Positions 41,730-48,894 of a stretch of DNA of 64,000 bases are shown here, in pieces. The translations under genes were made by a program, and so were the position numbers. Each line of letters opens with the position of its first letter. Position 1 is the stretch's first letter. The notes beneath the pieces are model-generated. The model was not told the DNA's origin. It did not search any database and worked only from the letters and a program-made list of their open reading frames with translations. Source of the DNA: Fibrella aquatilis (GTDB taxonomy: Bacteria; Bacteroidota; Bacteroidia; Cytophagales; Spirosomataceae). The stretch covers positions 1 to 64,000 of the forward strand of contig NZ_JAFMYU010000023.1 of assembly GCF_017353255.1 (NCBI RefSeq), in the 5' to 3' direction.

Positions 41730-42641
41730 ATGAAAACTTATCTTCTGTGGCTCACGATTTGGCTCGGTGCTGGCCTCTGCTTTGGGCAGAGCAGTAAGCT
41801 CGACGTGATTGTGAAAACCGATGGTAGCCGAATCGCCTGTCGGGTGCTTCGTGTCGGCAAAACGGCTATTCAATATCAACCGCTGAATAGTACCAAGCCC
41901 CTGTTTATCAGCAAAAATCGTGTTAGCAAACTACTGTATGGCCAGGTAACGACAGTCCCTGTGGCGGAGCCTGTTGTAAAGAAACCACCGTCAAGCCTGC
42001 CCAAAATAGACCAATCGCCCACGAAAAAGTCGGCTGAAGCACCACCTCCGTCTCGCCCACCCACACCCTCATTGTCAAAACAGGCTTCTACAGCACAGAG
42101 GTTTACGCTTCAGCTCAACGCCATGCCTGTTTACATGTTTGGCACGACCGAGTGGACCTCTGTCAAGGATGGTCTGGGTCATGCCATCGGGGTTGGTAGT
42201 ACGGCTCAGTTCGATTATTTGCTGGCAAAAGACATCAGCATCGGTGCTGAACTAGGCTATGTGGCCTGGAACACGCAGATCAGCGCGGTGGCGAACAAGG
42301 GTGAGGAACCATTCTACACCTATCACAGCAAAGCAACTCAACTGCTTGGTATGGCGCACGTTCGGTTTATGCTGGACAAACGGTTTTACATCATGCCACA
42401 GGGGGGCATGAGCCTGCTCGACGTGCGGTTGAGTAACGACGAAGGTAGCGATGGATTCAGGGGTACACAAACGTGCTATGGCGGGGCGGTCGGTGGCTTG
42501 TTCAGGCTGAGCCGTGCCGTCAATCTGGATGCAAGCCTATTTTATCGGCACGCAACCGCCTCGAAAACCTTGCAGGACGAACGTTCTGTCACGCCTATGA
42601 AGTATGCCGGCCTTCGGCTTGGGCTGGGTTTTTCCTGGTAA
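41730..42641 (+). CDS. Outer-membrane beta-barrel protein
   Basis: A 303-residue exported protein. The signal peptide (MKTYLLWLTIWLGAGLCFGQ) sets the start. A small N-terminal domain (KLDVIVKTDGSRIACRVLRV, then AIQYQPLNSTKPLFIS) resembles the short beta modules found before Bacteroidota barrels. A Pro/Ser/Lys-rich linker (about residues 80-125) separates it from a C-terminal barrel with alternating strands (IGAELGYVAW, KRFYIMPQGGMSLLDVRL, NLDASLFYRHATA) ending in GLRLGLGFSW. Function unknown. Confidence 0.82.
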   Translation: MKTYLLWLTIWLGAGLCFGQSSKLDVIVKTDGSRIACRVLRVGKTAIQYQPLNSTKPLFISKNRVSKLLYGQVTTVPVAEPVVKKPPSSLPKIDQSPTKKSAEAPPPSRPPTPSLSKQASTAQRFTLQLNAMPVYMFGTTEWTSVKDGLGHAIGVGSTAQFDYLLAKDISIGAELGYVAWNTQISAVANKGEEPFYTYHSKATQLLGMAHVRFMLDKRFYIMPQGGMSLLDVRLSNDEGSDGFRGTQTCYGGAVGGLFRLSRAVNLDASLFYRHATASKTLQDERSVTPMKYAGLRLGLGFSW

Positions 42642-42687
42642 CTACCCAGCTAGTCCTTATTAATAACTTACAAACCAAACCATCCCG

Positions 42688-43437
42688 ATGAACTTATCGA
42701 CATACACTTTTTCACAGAAAGTGGCTGGGGCCGTTGTTCTGCTGCTGCTGTTATGGCACGTTCAGGTTGCCACCTCATCGAAAACCCGCCTGTCTGGGCC
42801 GTTTATGGCGAAACCCGGCCAACCCGGCTACGTCTGGGCCGATCTGAACAACGCCGACTCGCGGTTTTTCTGGGATCTGGCCGACCTCCGCTGGAAGGCC
42901 GGTATACCCCACCCCAACTTCCGGGCCGAGTCGGCAGAACAACTGGGCGAGTGGGTGCCGCAGCCGGGCTATACGTTTGTCAATAAAGCCCGCGACCTGA
43001 CCGCAGTCTGGGTAGCGGGCCTGACGCACCCGCGCTATAAAGGCGTTTCTGACAAAACGGAAGGCACCTGGAAGCCCGAACCGGGGTATAAGTTTGTCTA
43101 CAAAGACGGCGAGATTCTGGATGCCGTCTGGATGCCCAATGTCCGCGTCGATGAGTATAAGCTACTGACGCTCAGCCCACAGGGAAAGTACAAACCCTAT
43201 CCGGGGTATCGGTTTTTGCAACCCGGTCAATCATTACAGTTGGTTTGGGTGCCGGGCATGGTTAACTACGACAACACGCGGCTCACGGCGGGCAATACGG
43301 AAGGCTCCTGGATCGAGGTACGTCGGGCGGTGGCGGTAGCAACCAGAGAAGTTGACTATGGCGGGAAAACATACGTTGAACGGGTCTTCCGCAACAAAAC
43401 GCCCAAACTCGTCGACAAGCTCATTGACAAACTGTAG
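42688..43437 (+). CDS. Secreted protein with PGY tandem repeats
   Basis: A 249-residue protein with an N-terminal hydrophobic segment (AGAVVLLLLLWHVQVA) and four roughly 40-residue repeats, each with a PGY turn and a VW core: PGYVWADL, PGYTFVNKARDLTAVWVAG, PGYKFVYKDGEILDAVWMPN, PGYRFLQPGQSLQLVWVPG, most ending with a G.W/G.Y..P segment before the next PGY. The C-terminus is basic and helical. The repeats suggest a small beta solenoid or sheet. I recognise no family. Confidence 0.75.
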   Translation: MNLSTYTFSQKVAGAVVLLLLLWHVQVATSSKTRLSGPFMAKPGQPGYVWADLNNADSRFFWDLADLRWKAGIPHPNFRAESAEQLGEWVPQPGYTFVNKARDLTAVWVAGLTHPRYKGVSDKTEGTWKPEPGYKFVYKDGEILDAVWMPNVRVDEYKLLTLSPQGKYKPYPGYRFLQPGQSLQLVWVPGMVNYDNTRLTAGNTEGSWIEVRRAVAVATREVDYGGKTYVERVFRNKTPKLVDKLIDKL

Positions 43438-43460
43438 ACACCTCATTACAGCGTACTAAC

Positions 43461-43494
43461 TATCCACACCATTATCTACTGTCTATCCACACCA
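43461..43494 (+). promoter_or_regulatory. Tandem pair of TATCCACACCA motifs
   Basis: Two exact copies, 43461-43471 and 43484-43494, are spaced 23 bases start to start and end 12 bases before the ATG at 43506. A spacing near two helical turns fits a protein-binding site. This is the only tandem arrangement seen. Confidence 0.45.
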
Positions 43495-43505
43495 TTTCTA
43501 CTGTG

Positions 43506-45167
43506 ATGAACGCTTCCCGACTCATTACGCTTGGGTTAACCATGTTGCTGGCGACCTGTACGTTCAAACGAGAACTGGTCGAGCCTGCCGAGGGTGACAA
43601 TACCGTTAGCACGGGCTGGCTGGGCAACGAAAACCTAAGCAGCGTACCGGTAACGACCAACTTTGGGTTTTCGGCATCGGGCAACCTGCCCGCCTCTGTT
43701 GATCTGAGCCAGTACCTGCCGCCAATTGGCGATCAGGGCCAGTATGGCACCTGCGTGGCATGGGCCACGGCGTATTACGCTAAAACCATGATCGAGGGGC
43801 TGGCTTACAACTACACCAGTACGCAACTCGCTAATCGTTCATACCAGATTAGCCCCCGCGACTTGTTTACGTCGTTGCCAGATAGCAAAAAAGGAAAAAA
43901 GTGTGGCGGCACACTTTTCGATGATGCGATGAGCCTACTACAACAGCGAGGGGCCGCCACCCTCGCTACCGTCCCTTACACTAACCTTGGCGATTGCAGC
44001 GCGGCTACGGCCTCGGCCAGTTGGGCTACGGAGGCCGCCAAACACAAAATCAAAAGCTACCGCACCATCGACCCCAGCATCGCTACCATTAAACAGCAAT
44101 TAGCCAACAAAGTCCCCGTTGTGCTCGGCGCGAAATTGTCTGACAACTTCATGACCTGGAACAGCGACAATGTACTATCGAGCAATACAACCTATACGCG
44201 GGTTGGTCAGCACGCCTATCACGCGCTGACTATTGTGGGTTACGACGACCGTAAGGGAGCCAACGGGGCCTTCAAAGTGGTGAACTCATGGAATACCAAC
44301 TGGGGCAGCAAGGGCATTATCTGGATCGACTATAACTTCCTGCTCAACACGTTTGCCCAAAACGATGGTACAGGCAAGAAGGTACTGATGGTGATGACCG
44401 AAAACACAACCAAGCCAGACCCGCAGCCTACCCCGCAGCCCAACAAACCAACGGGCATCGACCTTGTTGCCTGGGTCTATGACGACTTCTCGACCTACAC
44501 CCAAACGGGCAACCCCACAAGCCGGGGGTTAAGCATGAATATCTACAACGTGGGCAGCGGCGATGCTACACCCAGAGCACCCTGGAAGCTGTACTATATG
44601 TACTACAACGCCTACAACGCCAACGACTACGGCTTGCTGTTCTACAACACCCACACAACGCAGGGGCTGGGGGTCAACAAATACCAGTGCGTGGGCAACA
44701 ATTGTAGCTACAACATCACCATACCGGCCTACAGCAACCTGTCGAAGGTGCTGTTCAACCACAACAATGGGGTTCAGGTCAATTACAACGTACCCGCCGC
44801 CCTGAATGGCTCGTACTACCTCGTACTGCTGGTTGACCCCGAAAACGCGCTCAACGACACTGACCCGGAAGACAACTATTTCTACACCACCAGCGATCCG
44901 ATCCGTTTCAAAAATGGGTACGGTGCCCGGAAGGATGCTGAAAATGTGGCGTTTTCGTTTAAAAATTTGGTATCACCAATGGTAGGTAAAACCCAACGCA
45001 GGCAGTTTACTACGGCCGTTACGCCCACTAATCTGAACGCCTACTCACCCGAAGAGATCGCCGATTTTCTACGACAGGAGCAGAAAAACGGGGGGCTTAG
45101 CCGCAAGCTGGCTCAATCCGCTCAACAAACAAACCTGACCAATGCCCGCCCTTCGTCGCCCCACTAA
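43506..45167 (+). CDS. Papain-like (C1) cysteine protease lipoprotein
   Basis: A 553-residue exported protein. The signal peptide (ASRLITLGLTMLLATC) suggests a lipoprotein. The papain-type domain spans about residues 60-290: oxyanion Gln77 and nucleophile Cys83 in IGDQGQYGTCVAWATAYY, His239 in YHALTIVGYDD and Asn260 in VVNSWNTNWG, so an active protease is likely. Residues 320-460 look like an added beta domain. The first codon of the open frame at 43503 is GTG, but the ATG at 43506 is used. Two TATCCACACCA motifs lie just upstream and the 3' end overlaps the next gene by 26 bases. Confidence 0.92.
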   Translation: MNASRLITLGLTMLLATCTFKRELVEPAEGDNTVSTGWLGNENLSSVPVTTNFGFSASGNLPASVDLSQYLPPIGDQGQYGTCVAWATAYYAKTMIEGLAYNYTSTQLANRSYQISPRDLFTSLPDSKKGKKCGGTLFDDAMSLLQQRGAATLATVPYTNLGDCSAATASASWATEAAKHKIKSYRTIDPSIATIKQQLANKVPVVLGAKLSDNFMTWNSDNVLSSNTTYTRVGQHAYHALTIVGYDDRKGANGAFKVVNSWNTNWGSKGIIWIDYNFLLNTFAQNDGTGKKVLMVMTENTTKPDPQPTPQPNKPTGIDLVAWVYDDFSTYTQTGNPTSRGLSMNIYNVGSGDATPRAPWKLYYMYYNAYNANDYGLLFYNTHTTQGLGVNKYQCVGNNCSYNITIPAYSNLSKVLFNHNNGVQVNYNVPAALNGSYYLVLLVDPENALNDTDPEDNYFYTTSDPIRFKNGYGARKDAENVAFSFKNLVSPMVGKTQRRQFTTAVTPTNLNAYSPEEIADFLRQEQKNGGLSRKLAQSAQQTNLTNARPSSPH

Positions 45168-46089
45168 CCAGTTTGCACTACTGCTGCTGGTAATGGTGTC
45201 CATGGCCTGCTCGACAGCCAGCCTAACCGCGCCGACTAACCCGGCCCAACGGGTATTGACACAAGTGGCAAATAAGCAGGCGGTTCGAGTTGAGAACGTC
45301 ACCTTCGACGACGATCTTGATTTCACAGCACTGACAGCTTACCCGGAGACTAAATCTGTTGCGCGGGTGTGGATCGAGGTGCCGCTATTTTTTAGCAATT
45401 GCACCTTCAACGGGCGGGTTGTGGCATTCCGGCAGCAGGGCGACACGACCATCCTGTGCCACTTTGGCCGCAACCTTACGTTTGTCAATTGCCGCTTCAA
45501 CAACGACACCCGGTTTCAGTCGGTAAACGTAGTGGGCATCACGAGTTTCTCACAGTCGCACTTCAACCGTTCGGTGTCGTTTGAGGGGGCGCAGTTTGGG
45601 GCTGAGGCTTACTTCGACAACGCGCTGTTTGCCGCTGAAGCCCGCTTTCAGCAAGCCACTTTCGGGCAGATGGCCTCGTTCTGGAAATCAGTCTGGGCGG
45701 GCGTTGGGTACATGCAGGGGGCTACGTTTCGGGGTGATGCCCAGTTCAATCTCACCGATTTTCGGTCGAATCTGGATTTCTCGCTTTGCACCACCGACGG
45801 GCTGCTCAATTTCAACTACGCGCAGCTACAAGGCCGGGGCCGGTTTGACAATACCCGCTTTCGCCGCGCAGTCGACTTTAGCAAGGCTACGTTGGGTGAA
45901 GCTTATTTTGAGGAGGCTTATTTCGCCGACAAAGCTCTTTTTGTAGGGACAAGCTGTCAGATATTATCTTTTGAAAGGTTTTTTTTTCTGACGCAACATC
46001 CTGTCTTAGAACTAGATAAGACCAAACAGCCCACTATCCTAAGCCTCGCCGGAGCGAGGGTAGCTTCGGGCCATACCCCGATGCCCTGA
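45142..46089 (+). CDS. Pentapeptide-like repeat lipoprotein
   Basis: A 315-residue lipoprotein (signal peptide ending VMVSMACST). The body is a run of short A(D/N)F-type units (FVNCRFNNDTRF, SFEGAQFGAEAYF, ARFQQATFGQMASF, GATFRGDAQFNLTDF, FDNTRFRRAVDFSKATL), typical of a right-handed pentapeptide-repeat helix. The start overlaps the papain gene by 26 bases, so co-expression is likely. The last 50 residues do not fit the repeat. Role unknown; pentapeptide helices can act as protein-binding rods. Confidence 0.82.
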   Translation: MPALRRPTNQFALLLLVMVSMACSTASLTAPTNPAQRVLTQVANKQAVRVENVTFDDDLDFTALTAYPETKSVARVWIEVPLFFSNCTFNGRVVAFRQQGDTTILCHFGRNLTFVNCRFNNDTRFQSVNVVGITSFSQSHFNRSVSFEGAQFGAEAYFDNALFAAEARFQQATFGQMASFWKSVWAGVGYMQGATFRGDAQFNLTDFRSNLDFSLCTTDGLLNFNYAQLQGRGRFDNTRFRRAVDFSKATLGEAYFEEAYFADKALFVGTSCQILSFERFFFLTQHPVLELDKTKQPTILSLAGARVASGHTPMP

Positions 46090-46124
46090 CCTGTCCGGTT
46101 CAGTCACTTTTTATACTGACGACT

Positions 46125-47135
46125 ATGAAAAGATCTCTGTTTCTAATGCTCACCATTGGGCTGGCCATTGCCTGTCAGCGAGTGCCGCTGACGGGCCGGA
46201 AGCAATTTATTATGGTTGATAATGGTCAGTTGCTCTCTCTGAGTGCGGGCCAGTATAGAGACGTACTAAACAAAAGTCAGGTGATTCGCAGCGGTTCCGA
46301 TTACCAAATGATTCAGCGAGTGGGCAATCGGCTGCGGATGGCAATGGAAACGTATCTCAAGAGCAACGGCTATGGTGATCGAATCAACGGGTTTCGATGG
46401 GAGTTCAACCTGATTCAAAACGACAAAGTGGTGAATGCCACCTGTTTGCCAGGCGGTAAGGTGGTGTTCTACACGGGAATCTTGCCTTATACGCAGACCG
46501 AATCGGGCGTGGCAACGGTGATGGGCCACGAAATTTCCCATGCCATTGCCGCTCACGGGGCCGAACGTCTAAGCGAATCGCTGCTTGCCAATGGGCTTTT
46601 AGAAAGCGGTCAGGCGCTCATCAATGATTTATCGCCCCCACAGAAGCGACAGGCTAACCTGTTGTTGTTACAGGCTGTTGGACTGGGTTATCAGTTAGGG
46701 CTGGCACTGCCTCACAGTCGGACGCATGAGTCGGAGGCCGACCACCTCGGCCTGATTTTCATGGCATTGGCGGGCTACGACCCCCAGCAAGCTGTTGTCT
46801 TCTGGCAGCGTATGGCTGATAGTGGTGGCTCAAAAGACCCCGAATTTTTGTCTACGCACCCATCTGACGAACGTCGGGTTCGGGATTTACAAAGAGAGAT
46901 GCCCCAAGCCATGAAGTACTACACTGTGCCGAAAAATTTTGAAGAAGATTCAGCTATTGAAGCTGTAGATACACTTGACCTACCAGAGCCAGAAGAAGAG
47001 CTAGTAATCAACAAGGAAAAGAAATTAAAAAGGCCTACAACTTCGGCATCCTATAAAAACCGAATTAGAAAGGTTTCAACTCAAAGCACGCCTGGAAAAC
47101 ACAAACAAAAATCAACAGCAAAAAAGCGAGAGTAA
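46125..47135 (+). CDS. M48-family metalloprotease lipoprotein
   Basis: A 336-residue periplasmic protease of the M48 type found as LoiP/YcaL-like lipoproteins. The lipobox is LAIAC (Cys17). The zinc site is HEISH (His135, Glu136, His139) with Glu202 in HESEAD. STHPSDERRVRDL is a conserved family motif near the end of the domain. A C-terminal extension of about 60 residues after KYYTVPKN is acidic then strongly basic (Lys/Arg-rich) and absent from typical members. A housekeeping or envelope quality-control role is likely. Confidence 0.92.
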   Translation: MKRSLFLMLTIGLAIACQRVPLTGRKQFIMVDNGQLLSLSAGQYRDVLNKSQVIRSGSDYQMIQRVGNRLRMAMETYLKSNGYGDRINGFRWEFNLIQNDKVVNATCLPGGKVVFYTGILPYTQTESGVATVMGHEISHAIAAHGAERLSESLLANGLLESGQALINDLSPPQKRQANLLLLQAVGLGYQLGLALPHSRTHESEADHLGLIFMALAGYDPQQAVVFWQRMADSGGSKDPEFLSTHPSDERRVRDLQREMPQAMKYYTVPKNFEEDSAIEAVDTLDLPEPEEELVINKEKKLKRPTTSASYKNRIRKVSTQSTPGKHKQKSTAKKRE

Positions 47136-47182
47136 GGCTAGTATGGGTAATTTTTTGAGGCTATAAAAAGAGGCAGAAACCG

Positions 47183-47857
47183 ATGAGCGAACTTACTATA
47201 CCAACTACCATTACGCATAAGTGGTATGACCGGACCTGGCTGATGATTATGCTCAGCTTATTTGTTTTTCCGTTTGGGCTATATGGTCTTTGGAAGAATA
47301 GGCGGCTGCACAAAGCCTGGAAGATTGTCGTGTCGGTGTTGTCTCCGGTCACTACTATAGTTACATTGTCTATCGGCGCATACCTGTACGGTCTGGCCCT
47401 TAGCACTATCTACGAGGCAGAGATTCAGTATGTTGAAGCAAGTTATAAATATAATCGGAAAGACTATAGAGGCGCCATTGCGGCCTACGATACACTCATT
47501 CTAAAACACCCAACCTACTCGGATGCGTATCTTATGCGGGGAAATTCGTATGACAGACTGGGCAATAAACGAAAGGCAATAATCGAGTACACACTAGCCA
47601 TCCAATTCGATTCGAGTAATACATCTGCCTATTTCAACAGAGGCCTGCTGAACATTGAGTTAACAAGTTTTAAGGATGCCATTGGTGATTTCGACAAAGT
47701 GATTCAGTTTGATTCACTCGAAGCCAAAGCATTTTACTTCAGGGGATTATCAAACCGCGCCATCAACAACGTGACCGCAGCTTGCAACGACTTTAATACC
47801 GCCCAAAAACTAAAATATCCCGAAGCGGCTGATGCCTTGAAACAGTATTGCCATTAA
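47183..47857 (+). CDS. Membrane protein with tetratricopeptide repeats
   Basis: A 224-residue protein with two N-terminal transmembrane helices (LMIMLSLFVFPFGLYGLW and VVSVLSPVTTIVTLSIGAYL) followed by three TPR units (DYRGAIAAYDTLILKHPTYS, RKAIIEYTLAIQFDSSN, FKDAIGDFDKVIQFDSLEAK). It is visibly AT-richer than its neighbours. A scaffold function is suggested by the domains only. Confidence 0.82.
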   Translation: MSELTIPTTITHKWYDRTWLMIMLSLFVFPFGLYGLWKNRRLHKAWKIVVSVLSPVTTIVTLSIGAYLYGLALSTIYEAEIQYVEASYKYNRKDYRGAIAAYDTLILKHPTYSDAYLMRGNSYDRLGNKRKAIIEYTLAIQFDSSNTSAYFNRGLLNIELTSFKDAIGDFDKVIQFDSLEAKAFYFRGLSNRAINNVTAACNDFNTAQKLKYPEAADALKQYCH

Positions 47858-47915
47858 GGCCTTCATCCTGATTCAATATGCCAATGTGGGGCATTAGCTA
47901 TGCCGCGCCATAGAT

Positions 47916-48755
47916 TTACACCGCTGCCGAGACGCAGACGTAGGTTGGGATGATGCCCGTGGCCTGAATGCGCAGGTCTACGTCCTGGGCGGGGGTGTTG
48001 CCGGTGAGGACAAGGGCCGTGTCGAACCCGAATTTGTTGCCACCCAGGATATCGCTTTTCAGGGTATCTCCCACCATCAGGATATCGCTTTTGGTAATGG
48101 GCATTCGGTCGCGCAATAGATCATACGCAAACATAAACAGCTGAGCGTCAGGCTTACCAAAGCGAATAAATTGCTTACCTACAATGCGCTCCAGCATATC
48201 GGCCACGGCCCCAATGGCCACCGCCACCTGACTACCCGCCACGGGATACGTAGCGTCGGTGTTGGCCACGATGACGGGAATATTGCGCCGACGGAGCAGG
48301 TTTACGGTCTTGTTGAGGTCGGTGTTCCAGTCGAAGCCTTCATCGTCGAGGAGTACAAGCGCGGTGATGTCGTCGGCGTGGTCGAGGTCTACGTCGGCAA
48401 TGGGCAGGGCGTGGAGGTCAGCGTTTTCGATGTAATGCGCCGAGGTGTCGGTGCCCAGGTAGGCCACAGTGCCGTGGTTTACTTTCAACTGCAGATACTC
48501 CCGCGCCAGCATCCCCGACGACACGATGCAGTCGGCGGTGATTTGGGGCAGACCCAGCCGGGCGTAGGATTCAGCCAGTTGGTCGGGGCTACGCGAGGCG
48601 TCGTTGGTGAGGACGTAGAACGGTTTTTGCGCCGCCACCAGTTGCCCGATGGTCCGGTCTACGCCGGGGATGAGGCCGTGTGCATTTTTCAACACCCCGT
48701 AGGCATCGAAGAAAATGGCTTTGTACTGATCGAGAAGGTTGGCGAAGGGGGTCAC
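47916..48755 (-). CDS. HAD-superfamily (IIA-like) hydrolase
   Basis: A 279-residue soluble HAD protein of the subfamily IIA type. Motif I is FDAYGVLK (nucleophile Asp17), with Tyr19 where phosphatases usually have a second Asp. YVLTNDASRSP is motif II, Lys in RFGKPDA is motif III and ILMVGDTLKSDILGG is motif IV. A Tyr at the second position occurs in some members and could change the reaction. It converges with the TPR protein gene. Substrate unknown. Confidence 0.9.
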   Translation of the reverse strand: MTPFANLLDQYKAIFFDAYGVLKNAHGLIPGVDRTIGQLVAAQKPFYVLTNDASRSPDQLAESYARLGLPQITADCIVSSGMLAREYLQLKVNHGTVAYLGTDTSAHYIENADLHALPIADVDLDHADDITALVLLDDEGFDWNTDLNKTVNLLRRRNIPVIVANTDATYPVAGSQVAVAIGAVADMLERIVGKQFIRFGKPDAQLFMFAYDLLRDRMPITKSDILMVGDTLKSDILGGNKFGFDTALVLTGNTPAQDVDLRIQATGIIPTYVCVSAAV

Positions 48756-48832
48756 GTTCTGTTTTGTGTTTACTGTCTTCCGTTTACTGTTGGCTGTCGC
48801 GCGAAGCTACGCCTGTATGGTACAGGGCGCAA

Positions 48833-48880
48833 AAAAAGCCCCCTATCCAACGGTGTTTACCATTGAACAGGGGGCTTTTT
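48833..48880. terminator. Bidirectional intrinsic terminator
   Basis: AAAAAGCCCCCT (48833-48844) and AGGGGGCTTTTT (48869-48880) are perfect 12-bp inverted copies around a 24-base loop. T-runs follow the stem in both directions, the longer (seven) on the minus strand. It lies after the M16 protease stop codon (48895) and ends its transcription ahead of the HAD gene. Confidence 0.85.
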
Positions 48881-48894
48881 CTGCGCTCCTTTGG

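Noticed and set aside
47916-48755. Inactive HAD enzyme
   Set aside because: Tyr19 replaces the usual second Asp, but such Tyr residues occur in related HAD-IIA proteins and the other motifs are intact, so loss of activity is not supported.
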